DNA of 64,000 nucleotides from Methylobacillus glycogenes JCM 2850 (GTDB lineage: Bacteria; Pseudomonadota; Gammaproteobacteria; Burkholderiales; Methylophilaceae). The stretch covers positions 62,001 through 126,000 of the forward strand of contig NZ_BAMT01000003.1 of NCBI RefSeq assembly GCF_000617925.1, in the 5' to 3' direction. The notes below the pieces were generated by a model. That model searched no databases and was not told the origin of the DNA. It saw only the letters and a list, made by a program, of their open reading frames with translations. Position numbers and translations under genes: made by a program. This document shows, one piece after another, positions 22,552 to 30,958 of this stretch (its first letter is position 1; each line of letters opens with the position of its first letter).

Positions 22552-24692
22552 CTAGCTGTGCAGGACACTCAATGTGGCAGGTGCTTCATCCCATGCGGCC
22601 TGGCTGCTGGTAGTGCTGCCTTCTACATCACTTGGTGAGTTGGGAAATACTGGTTTCAGCAAAGGCTGCAATTGCGCCAATGGTGCTGGGTTGGCATAAA
22701 TAAAGCCTTGCAGTTCATCACAATCCAGACTGCCCAGAATCTGGCGCTCTTCAGCCGTACTCACATGCTCGGCAATCACCTTGACACCATGCGCGTGGGC
22801 CAGTTCGATAATGGCACCCGCAATCGCCCGCGATTTGTGGTTGGCTGCCAGGTCAGCGGTAAACTGCTGATCGAGCTTGAGCTGGCGCAGGGGCAGGTTT
22901 TGCAGATAAGGCAGGAAAGAGTAACGGGTGCCAAAATTCTCCAGGCTGAGCCTGATGCCAGCGCCAGGCAGTTGTTTCACTAGTTCGGCATATTGCTCAG
23001 GCTGCTGCATAAAGGCAGATTCGGGCAGCTCCAGCAGCAGCGATTCCTTGGGTAAGTCATGGCTTTGCATCAGGCCAGCAATACGCTCTGCCAGGTCAGG
23101 CAGGCGCAATTGGGCGGCCATCAGCGGCAGGCACACTGGCAAAGTAATATGTTGGCTGCGCAACTGCTTGATAGCCACACAGGTTTCTTCCAGCAGCCAG
23201 TTGCTGATTTCTTGCATCAGCCCCAGGCTTTCTGCCATGGGGGCAAAAGTGGCAGAGGGTATCATGCCCTTGGTGGGGTGCTGCCAGCGTAATTGCACCT
23301 CTAAGCTGGTCATGGTCTGGTTGAAAATCGTGGCCCTGGGTTCGAAATACAACACCATCTCATTGCGTGCCAGGGCATTGTGCAAGTCTTGATGGGTTTC
23401 CAGCAGATCATAAGAGCTAGGCTCCAGCCTGGCATCAAACAGGCGATAGCCAGGGCCATCACCGGGTTTGATCCGGTTCATGGCTGCCTGGGCGTAGGTC
23501 AACAATCTGTCGGCATCGCCATGCACAGGGTAAAGCGCAATCCCGGCCCTGACAGTCAATTTGATATCGTGATGCTCAATGGCAATATTGCTGCGCAGGA
23601 TATCAATAATGCGCTGCATCACGGGCATAATGTCCTGCTCATTCTTGATGTCCTCAAACAACACCAGAAACTCGTCATGATCCTGATAAGCCGCCATGTC
23701 ACAGCCACGTATGGTCTGTTGCAGGCGCTTACCCGCCTTGCGCAGAATTTCTTCACGCACAGGCTCACCCAGCTTGATGCCAGCCCCTTCAGATTGTCCA
23801 GCTTGATCACGGCCACCGCCAAAGCATTACCCAGGCGGGTAGTGCGGCGTATGCCTATGCCCAGGTGACGCAGAAAATACTGACGGTTAGGCAATTGCGT
23901 TATCACATCCAGCATATTCATGCGGGTGAGGCGCTCTTGAGTATCTGCCAGCAGGCGGCTGGCAGGGTCGTCCTGCTGGGTATCCATAATTGCCAGAATG
24001 GAGGCAAACAAAATCAGCGCGCTAGAACCCAAGGCAATGATGATGGCAAACAGACTGGCAGGCAGTGCAGAAACCGTGGCGCACACCGCATAAGGGTGGA
24101 ACTCGGCGGCCGCCATGCCCAAATAATGGGTACCGCAAATGCCAGCCGCCATCACACAGGCAGCAATCAAACGATTACGTAAGGTGTTTTGGCCAGGTTG
24201 ATTGCTGGTTTTGAACAGCATGAACAAAGCAATCACCGCAGCGACGATGGAAACCAGAATGGACAGCAGCAGCAAAGGTTTGTCGTAAGTAATAGCAGGG
24301 AACATCTGCATGGCATGCATGCCTGTGTAATGCATGGCCGCCACCCCCAGCCCCATGATCACACCCGCCGCCATCAGACGCTGCACCTTAAGCCCAGGGC
24401 GGCTGGCAATATCCAGACCCAGCCAGGAAATACTCACCGCAATTAGCCACGACAGCACAGTATCGTCCAGCCCATAACCAGTAGGTGTAGGCAGCGAGAA
24501 CGCCAGCATATTAATAAAGTGCATGGCCCAGATGCCTGAGCCCATGGAAATGGCGCCTAGCACCAACCACGCCTTGGCAATCATTGCCTTATTGCGCGAG
24601 ACGCGGCCAACAAACACAAACGCCGCCAGCGATGAAATCAGCGCAATGAATATAGAGAGAAGCACCAGCCTGTAATCGTAACTGCCAACCAT
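22552..24692 (-). CDS. MHYT-GGDEF-EAL membrane protein with degenerate active sites (frame broken near 23785)
   Basis: A seven-helix MHYT sensor domain (motifs MHFINM, MHYTGM and THYLGM, about residues 1-240) precedes a GGDEF-like and an EAL-like domain. The GGDEF site reads DHDEF. The EAL site reads EVQ, and the DDFG metal-binding motif reads ENFG. Normal cyclic-di-GMP synthesis or hydrolysis is therefore doubtful, and it may act as a binding or regulatory protein. MHYT domains are proposed to sense gases through copper. The frame breaks inside the GGDEF domain. Restoring one G (AAGGGGGCTGG read as AAGGGGCTGG) gives KLDNLKGAGIKLGEPVR. About 713 residues are expected. Confidence 0.87.
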
Positions 24693-24732
24693 GATATTTC
24701 CTTGATTGCCCAGATGGGGGGTAACAGTACTA

Positions 24733-25190
24733 GCGCAACTTTTGTGCCCGGCTTGTCAGCAATCCATCATTAAAAATCATCAAATTCTGACGCGATGTTT
24801 AATTCATTTTAAACAGTGACTTGTAATGAATATGTGCAGCAAGTTGATAGGGGTGGCCCGAGGGAAAAATACCTTTTGGTTGGCAGGTTTTGTTGGGGCT
24901 TCGACGCCACTGTCGGGATTTTGACGTTTGAGGTTTATCTGCGGTTTGAAATGGGGAAGGCGGGAGAGCAGGCAATGGAGTGGCTAAAGGTAAATAAGCA
25001 ATATAAGCAAATATATTGACAATTAATAGTAATGGGTGTTTGCTAGCGGTTATCCTCACGGATACGTGAGTGTATCTATCAGTAATAGACATTAACCACA
25101 TTAGTGGCTGTATTGAGCAATAAAGGGGCTAACCGGAATGCAGCCCTGTCCAGAAGAAAATATCAAAACAAGCAAATAGATGAAGTAGAT
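24733..25190. repeat. Leader repeat R1, copy 1 of a 455-bp direct repeat
   Basis: This AT-rich non-coding stretch is repeated with roughly three-quarters identity at 27651-28105. Both copies precede a membrane-protein/lipase cassette. Shared elements include TTTGAGGTTTATCTGCGG, TGCTAGCGGTTATCCTC and CCACATTAGTGG. A short frame (24816-25019, about 67 codons) has a counterpart in the second copy, but their differences are mostly amino-acid-changing, so coding is doubtful. No other gene is seen between 24693 and 25438. A promoter or leader for the cassette is the likeliest content. Confidence 0.75.
25106..25145 (+). other. Conserved leader hairpin, copy 1
   Basis: GGCTGTATT at 25106-25114 pairs with AATGCAGCC at 25137-25145, with one G-T wobble. 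In the second leader repeat the same arms are perfectly complementary (GGCTGTATT and AATACAGCC), so the stem is kept while the base changes. This suggests an RNA element or an operator. Confidence 0.5.
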
Positions 25191-25351
25191 AAATAAAAAT
25201 ATATAAAAGATTTCTAAAATTAAATCGAAGCAATTTAAATGAATGGAATTAAGTTTCTTTTAGAAATGAGTATGGATTCGAAATATATGATTATATTGGG
25301 GTTGTCTAAAAATTCAAGTGCATGGCGTAGGATTATAGTAGGCCGTTAGCC

Positions 25352-25375
25352 GTTATCGACACTATTCGATAACGC
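25352..25375. other. Hairpin upstream of the first candidate immunity gene
   Basis: GTTATCG, eight loop bases and CGATAAC form a 7-base-pair inverted repeat about 65-90 bases before the gene at 25439. It lies in a part of the region not shared with the second copy. It could be a repressor site or weak terminator. Confidence 0.45.
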
Positions 25376-25438
25376 CAATAAAGATCATAAGAAATGATAT
25401 AAAAATAACTGCAATATTGTAGATGGGAGTGATTAATA

Positions 25439-25987
25439 ATGACAGGTTTATTAATATTAATTATTCTAGTAATTTGGTTTTATTTGGTGTTATTTCTAGT
25501 AAAAAAAATCACATCCAAAATAAAAAATAATTTTGTAAAATTTATTGTAACGTTGGTTCTTGTAATGTTCATTTATCTATTGCCGTACCTAGATGAATTT
25601 ATTGCAAGTTATCAATTTGAAAAAATATGTACGGAAAATTCTGTCCCATGGATAAGTGCGGAGGTAGAAGGAAAAACAATATATTTGCAAGATAATGATG
25701 TTGAGATGGTGAGTAATGCCTGGGTGAAAATTGTAAAACAACCTTGGAATTACGTGGATGTAAAAACAAAAGAAATTATTATAAGTTACAACGTTTATTC
25801 AGCAAGTGGGGGTGTGATTACAAAAACATTTCTTTCCTCTATCAGTAATGGTCCATTTATATTTTACGGTTTTTGCGGACCAGTTTTCCAGCCTGATTCG
25901 GATGATTATTTTAAACTATTAGGGGTTAATTATATACAGCGTTCTGATATAAAAAATTGGGAGATAAAGAATGATATAAATGAATAG
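25439..25987 (+). CDS. Small membrane protein, candidate orphan immunity protein
   Basis: I do not recognise a named family. The 182-residue protein has two N-terminal hydrophobic helices (about 3-22 and 32-52, separated by a Lys-rich turn), then a soluble domain with YQFEKICTENS, SYNVYSASGGV and FYGFCGPVF. The pseudogene at 26188 and the gene at 28411 share LPLxDE, QFEKLC and CGP features, so these are three paralogues. Base composition is very AT-rich, unlike the flanking housekeeping genes. Its end overlaps a decayed start of a lipase-type gene. Association with a lethal-type secreted lipase suggests an immunity role; this is inference. Confidence 0.6.
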   Translation: MTGLLILIILVIWFYLVLFLVKKITSKIKNNFVKFIVTLVLVMFIYLLPYLDEFIASYQFEKICTENSVPWISAEVEGKTIYLQDNDVEMVSNAWVKIVKQPWNYVDVKTKEIIISYNVYSASGGVITKTFLSSISNGPFIFYGFCGPVFQPDSDDYFKLLGVNYIQRSDIKNWEIKNDINE

Positions 25988-26177
25988 TTTTTACATCAAT
26001 TCTTTGCTTGAGGATTAGTCTTATGTGGATATTCTAGATTCTGCAATTCCTTCAGATCGTGTTGTCGATGAGTTAAGCAGTGCGGCGATTTTTCCTAAAC
26101 ACAATTCTCTAGGAATAACACCAGATACTACGCCACGCATTGATCATCCTGACACATTAGATGAGAAATTGTTATGA
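25980..26177 (+). pseudogene. N-terminal stub of a lipase-type RTX protein
   Basis: The frame MNSFYINSLLED, stop, SYVDILDSAIP matches the start of the lipase at 28941 ([20 protein letters not shown]) around an in-frame TAG at 26016-26018. After about 65 codons it ends in TGA with no catalytic region. It starts inside the last codons of the upstream membrane-protein gene, mirroring the gene order of the intact cassette. It reads as a relic of a displaced toxin. Confidence 0.65.
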
Positions 26178-26187
26178 AATTTGTCAT

Positions 26188-26745
26188 ATGATTGGTTTTT
26201 TTGTTTCTTATTATTATAGGATTGTGGTTTTGTTTTGTTCGTTTTTTTGTAAATTTTTTGTTCAATAAAATTTCAAATAATTGGGTTAATTTAATTGTTA
26301 GATGGACTGCATTGTTGTTGATATTTACTTTGCCACTAATAGATGAGATTTTTGGAAAATGGCAGTTTGAGAAACTTTGTCATGAGCATTCAAGGATCTG
26401 GGTGGATCAAGAAACTGTCAGGGGGCGAACTGTCTATTTGGCAAATCCGGAACATGTAAAAATTGATGATAGCTGGGTGAATATCAACATGGCTATATGG
26501 CGATTTTTGGATGCAAAGACTAACGAGCAGATTGTAAGGTATGACTGATTATCAGCGGAAGGAGGTTGGATATCAAAAATATCTGGAGTTGGACCTTTGT
26601 ATATAAGGCAAGTTGTGAGGCTGGAGAAAAGATTAACATTTCAGATTTTTTTGAGAAATTGGAAATTATTGAGATTGAGCGTAAAAATGTAGAAAATTAT
26701 AATCAGAATTTCATGATTATGAATTCATATGACAATAATAAATAA
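26188..26745 (+). pseudogene. Second candidate immunity gene, decayed
   Basis: This is a paralogue of the genes at 25439 and 28411: N-terminal hydrophobic helices, then LPLIDEIFGKWQFEKLCHEHSRIWV and a C-terminal YKASCEAGEKINISDFFEKL. It carries three lesions. A run of seven T after ATGATTGG puts the ATG at 26188 out of frame (TTG at 26192 is in frame). A TGA interrupts the reading at 26546-26548, just before LSAEGGW. A frame change then occurs near 26600. Unlike the single lost G or C elsewhere, this looks like true decay. Confidence 0.65.
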
Positions 26746-27533
26746 TGCATGTATTAATGCGCTATTGGCTGATGTCGTTTACGTCGATGGTCTTCAGTCA
26801 AAGATGAGCGGAGCGCAATTAATTCGATGTGTTATGTATTCGAATGAGTCTACCTCTATCTAAGTTCATTTCTGATGACTTTATTATTGTAGATTCCACT
26901 GGTGATACAGGTTTTAATGCAACAGTTTGGCGAGGCATGGTGTGGCCACCTTATGCAGACAACGTTTATGTTTCGATGCGAGCAACTCAGGGTGGGTTTG
27001 ATCTTGCACAGGATTTTGAATTGACGGTGACAGGTGTCGCAAGTATTCAAATGGCTGATATGGTGAATTGGTGGTTAAGAATTACCACACCTGTTAATCA
27101 AAGTGCTCCGCAGATACAAGTCAATATATTTGATGAACTATTTCCTGACACAAGGATTTTTGTTTCATCACCTACTGTTATTGATGCGGGGATATTATCT
27201 GATTTTATTAATGCTAATTTTGGTAATAGCCACTGCCTTGGTGGTTAGGGCCGGAAGTTGCAGTCCATCAACTCTGGTTCAGGCAGCTAGGCATGGATCT
27301 AGAACTCAACATCAAAGGCAGTAGCGACATTGCCACCATCAGCAACTGGTTTGCTGGCAGCGAATTCCAGAGAGCGCTTCCAGTTATCTAGTGGCCAGGC
27401 CTTGATCAACTAGCAAGTAGATAGCCTGATTCAAGCCATGGCGGCTTTTGCCCCGCCTGCACCCGGACAGACTTCCTTTCCTGCTAACTACCACAATGCC
27501 TTGACCCCAGTAATTGCGGTGAGCTGGCAGTAA
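26729..27533 (+). pseudogene. Lipase-type RTX protein, internally deleted pseudogene
   Basis: The N-terminus (NNACINALLADVVYVDG) matches the lipase at 28941. After a frame change near 26830 it continues through NATVWRGMVWPPYADNVYVSMRATQGG and [13 protein letters not shown] to SHCLGG, followed at once by TAG. In the intact copy this box is GHSLGG, so the nucleophile serine has become cysteine. From 27247 the sequence jumps directly to the C-terminal module, skipping the rest of the lipase, the glycine-rich linker and the RTX repeats. Further stops interrupt the tail. Confidence 0.75.
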
Positions 27534-27560
27534 ATTCATGCCAAATTTCCCTTACTAAAG
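27246..27560. repeat. C-terminal module repeat, copy 1
   Basis: About 300 bases starting GGCCGGAAGTTGCAG are close to 90 percent identical to 30538-30850, the end of the intact RTX gene. The repeat continues past the stop codon. With the leader repeats, it gives two long homologies able to recombine and to delete or exchange the cassette between them. Confidence 0.85.
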
Positions 27561-27650
27561 CAGTAATAAAAAACCTCTGGCATCAACAGGCGTTTTTTTG
27601 TATTCCCATTACTGACCCTATCAGCTACTCAGCCTGAGTATTGTTGATAC

Positions 27651-28105
27651 CGCACTTTTGTGCCGGGCTTATCAGCATACCCCGATTTAAAATTTACAAA
27701 ATCAGACGTGATGTTTAATAAATTTTAAACAGTAACTTGTAATCAATTTATGTGGCAAGGTGAGAGGGGTGGCCATAATGAAAATTACCTTTTGGTAATC
27801 AGGTTTTATTGGGGCTTCGACGTCACTATCAGGATTTTGATGTTTGAGGTTTATCTGCGGTATGCAATGAGAAATGCGGGTGAGCAAAAAATGGAAAGCA
27901 GACGGATAATAAACAAAATAAGCAAATATATTGACAAATTATAGTAATTGGAGTTTGCTAGCGGTTATCCTCCGGTTACTTAAGTGTATCTATGAGTATT
28001 GGATATTAACCACATTAGTGGCTGTATTGAGTAATAAAAGAGTTAGCCGGAATACAGCCTTGTCCTGAAGAGAATATCAACACAAGAAAATAGATGAAGT
28101 TGAAA
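27651..28105. repeat. Leader repeat R2, copy 2 of the 455-bp direct repeat
   Basis: This is the partner of 24733-25190 and precedes the more intact cassette. It holds a short frame at 27750-27944 corresponding to that in the first copy, and a perfect 9-base-pair stem at 28020-28059. No other gene is seen from 27534 to 28158. A degenerate terminator-like A/T-flanked hairpin lies near 27570-27600. Confidence 0.75.
28020..28059 (+). other. Conserved leader hairpin, copy 2
   Basis: GGCTGTATT (28020-28028) and AATACAGCC (28051-28059) are perfectly complementary over nine bases. This is the counterpart of 25106-25145, where one pair is a G-T wobble. Confidence 0.5.
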
Positions 28106-28158
28106 AACGTCAAAAGGACCATGTAAAAGTTTTTAATAATTAACTGGAAGATATTTAA

Positions 28159-28353
28159 ATGAATGGATTTCAGCCTTTTATATCTATAGTTATTTTGTTT
28201 GGGATTGTTAATGCATTAGGTAGATATGTTGCAGTAAAGTGGTTTAAATCTTGGTATTGTAGATTATTAATTAGGGTAACAATAATTATTGTCTCATTCC
28301 CTTCTATTTTATTCATATCTATAAATTTATATTTTTATATAATTCAGCATTAA
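28159..28353 (+). CDS. Small hydrophobic protein of the lipase cassette
   Basis: I do not recognise this 64-residue protein. It consists almost entirely of two hydrophobic helices (about 6-22 and 36-60) with a basic connector (KWFKSWYCR). It sits between the leader repeat and the candidate immunity gene at 28411. The first cassette has only the opening codons (ATGAATGG at 25239) at the matching place. It may be a second immunity component or an accessory membrane protein. Coding is likely but not certain. Confidence 0.5.
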   Translation: MNGFQPFISIVILFGIVNALGRYVAVKWFKSWYCRLLIRVTIIIVSFPSILFISINLYFYIIQH

Positions 28354-28410
28354 TTCTGTGGGTTTATGTGTAAATATAAAATTAATAATCTGAAAAATTA
28401 GGATATATAA

Positions 28411-28922
28411 ATGATTGGATTTGCAATTATATTCGTAATGATTGTTTGGTTTTTACTTGTTGAGTATTTATCACGTATTGTTGCAAGAAATCTAATTGAA
28501 CATAGTTATAAAAGATTTATTTTTGTGATTTTATTGATTTGTATTATATACCCATTGCCGTTAGTTGATGAAATAGTAGCAAAATATCAATTTGAGCACT
28601 TATGTAATGATTATTCAAATATTAAAGTATCAAAAGAACTAAAAAAAGGAATAACTGTTTTTTTAGGTAAAGAATCCCCAGTTTATATAAATAATAAGTG
28701 GTTGATATGCAGATTTATCGTCACGTTTTCTATGATGTTGAAACAGGTAATTATGCTTTTGAATACGATACTTTGACCGCTTCTGGAGGAAAACTTTCAA
28801 CTACATTAGAGTTTATTCAAGGATCGCCACCCATTTTGTTCAAAGGATCATGTGGTCCGAAATTTAGTCCTAAAGAATTTGTAAAGATGTTGTCTATTAA
28901 TGTTATTGATAAATCTAAGTAA
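28411..28922 (+). CDS. Candidate immunity protein for the RTX lipase (frame broken near 28700)
   Basis: This is the third member of the small membrane protein family at 25439 and 26188. It has hydrophobic helices at about 2-20 and 33-50, then LPLVDEIVAKYQFEHLC, YDTLTASGGKL and FKGSCGPKFSP. The frame is lost at KW. Restoring one G (TGGGTTGAT read as TGGTTGAT) gives KWVDMQIYRHVFYDVETGNY and about 170 residues. The stop lies 18 bases before the lipase ATG, so the two are likely translated together. An immunity function is inferred from this tight upstream pairing, repeated three times. Confidence 0.62.
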
Positions 28923-28940
28923 TATTTTAGGGGTAATTCC

Positions 28941-30827
28941 ATGAAAAATGCAATTAATAATGCTTACATAAATGCCTTATTGTCAGATGCTTCTTATGTG
29001 GATATTTGGGATGAAGAGCAATATCCTCAAGATTTATCTTTGGCATTATCCAAGCGGATGACACCTGTTTTAGCTAAATATATTGCTGATAACTTCTCTG
29101 TTATTTGTCAGGCAAGTGGCTATGGATCAAGTTTTCATGCAACTGTGTGGCTTGGAAAAGCGGATACTCCATATGAAAATCAAGTGTATGTGTCCATGCG
29201 AGGCACACTGGAAATTGGCGACTGGGTAGAGGATGGATATCTTTACTCTAAGGGTTTGCCTTACTCCCAATTGGTAGACATGGTGAACTGGTGGCTGCGA
29301 GAAACAACGCCAGCGGGTGAGACAGCCCAACAAATAAGATTGCCAGTATTGGGGCAGGCATGGGTTCCTGAAACGATAGTTTGGGCTACTGAGACTGCCA
29401 AGGCACAGGTAGGCTTAATGGGCTTGGAAACATTCATTCCGTTAATGGACACAGTCTAGGAGGATACCTAGCTTCCGCCTTTGTTAGGCTATTTGGTAAT
29501 CAGCAAAATCCGATATCCTTGAATACATTTAATAGTGCAGGTTTCAGTAAAGATGATAAGTCCGATATTGAAGAGGCTTTTTCGATAATTTCTAAGCTTA
29601 TTGGGACACAAAAAGGGCTTTCTAGTTTCGCGGATAAGGACAATTATAATAACTTTTATGCAGAAAATGGTATCAATTTTACTACCAATAATTGGGAGTT
29701 TATGGGGTTCGATCAACATGGTCATAGAGTTCCATTGTTTCAGGAAGCTTCTGACCCAATTAGTACTTTTGAAAATCATTCTATGTATAAAATTACGGAT
29801 TACTTAGCGTTAGGGTCCATGTTGGAAAAACTTGATATAAATCTTGATTTTACAAAGTTGAATAGTTTGATAAAAACTGCTAGCAATAACATGGATAACT
29901 CGTACGAGACAGTACTTGATGTGCTCAGGGAAATTATATTAGGTAGCAGTGTTGTTTCTACGCCAAGTGGAAAAGATAACGATACTGTCAGGCTTGGGCC
30001 GTGGTGGTGCGGGTGGCTATGGCGGTGGTGGCTCTGGTTCAGGTAATTCCTTTGCCAGCATAGGCGGCGGTGCTGGCGGCACCGGTCAAGGGCCAGCTGC
30101 TACCCCAGGCCAGGGCGCAAGCTTGGGGCCTGAGGCGGCTGGCGGCAATGTGATATACAACAATGGCGTTAACAGAGGTGGAGCAGGCGCGGGTGTGGGT
30201 ACTGCAGCTGACGGCGGAGCAGGCAAAAATGGCAATACAGATCAGATCACCGAAACCTTAGATAACTCTGTTTATGAGCGTGTGCTGGCCGACCTGAACA
30301 ATCCAGATTCTGCCCTGCACAAGCAGAGCATGGGCACTGGCAATGATGTGCTCAATGGCGGCGCAGGCAATGACTGGATTATGGCGGGTGGGGGTAACGA
30401 TACTCTGGATGGAGGCACAGGTAACGATACTTTGTATGGTGGCCTTGGCAATGACACCTATATCTTTGGTAATGGTGCTGGTGAGGATGTGATCCGTGAT
30501 CAGGACGCCACTCCGGGCAATCAGGATCAAATGCTGATAGGGCCGGACGTTGCAGCCGATCAACTCTGGTTCAGACAGCTAGGCATGGATCTGGAACTCA
30601 GCATCATAGGCAGCAGCGACAAGGCTACCATCAGCAACTGGTTTGCTGGCAGCGAATTCCAGATAGAGCGCTTCCAGTTATCCAGCGGCCAGGCCTTGAT
30701 CAACCAGCAAGTAGATAGCCTGATTCAAGCCATGGCGGCATTTGCCCCGCCTGCACCCGGCCAGACCTCCTTGCCTGCTGATTACCACAATGCCTTGACG
30801 CCAGTAATTGCGGCCAACTGGCAGTAA
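28941..30827 (+). CDS. RTX lipase-type exoprotein (frames broken near 29440 and 29988)
   Basis: The protein of about 629 residues is built from four parts. The N-terminal alpha/beta-hydrolase part has the serine box GHSLGG (Ser near residue 172), as in class-3-like lipases. A glycine-rich linker spans about 355-430. RTX calcium-binding nonapeptides ([28 protein letters not shown]) lie at about 470-515. A conserved 120-residue tail ends in NWQ. RTX proteins are normally exported by type I secretion, but no transporter genes are in the window. Two breaks occur: one G lost before VNGHSLGG, and two bases (probably GT) at the linker boundary. The 5' part is AT-rich; the 3' part is host-like. Confidence 0.8.
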
Positions 30828-30850
30828 GCGCATGCCGAATTTGCCTTGCT
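30538..30850. repeat. C-terminal module repeat, copy 2
   Basis: This is the intact counterpart of 27246-27560. It encodes the RTX protein tail from [19 protein letters not shown] to the stop and continues a little downstream. Confidence 0.85.
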
Positions 30851-30861
30851 AAAACGGCAAT

Positions 30862-30894
30862 AAAAAACGCCCAGTGTTGAAACTGGGCGTTTTT
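30862..30894. terminator. Terminator after the RTX lipase gene
   Basis: AAAAACGCCCAGT and ACTGGGCGTTTTT form a strong stem with A and T tracts. It can serve both the lipase gene and the converging dapD gene. Confidence 0.92.
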
Positions 30895-30958
30895 ATTTGA
30901 GGACTATTATTTGGGCACTATAAATATTTGAGCACTATAAAGCGTACCAGGTTAGCGC

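Noticed and set aside
24733..28105. Leader repeats considered as insertion sequence copies
   Set aside because: No transposase, terminal inverted repeats or target duplications are visible.
30001..30240. Glycine-rich GC-rich segment considered as a tandem repeat or CRISPR-like array
   Set aside because: It encodes an in-frame glycine-rich linker ([14 protein letters not shown]) with no regular spacers.
28941..30827. RTX lipase considered as a type VI secretion effector
   Set aside because: RTX nonapeptides and a C-terminal tail fit type I secretion better; no VgrG, PAAR or Hcp gene is nearby.
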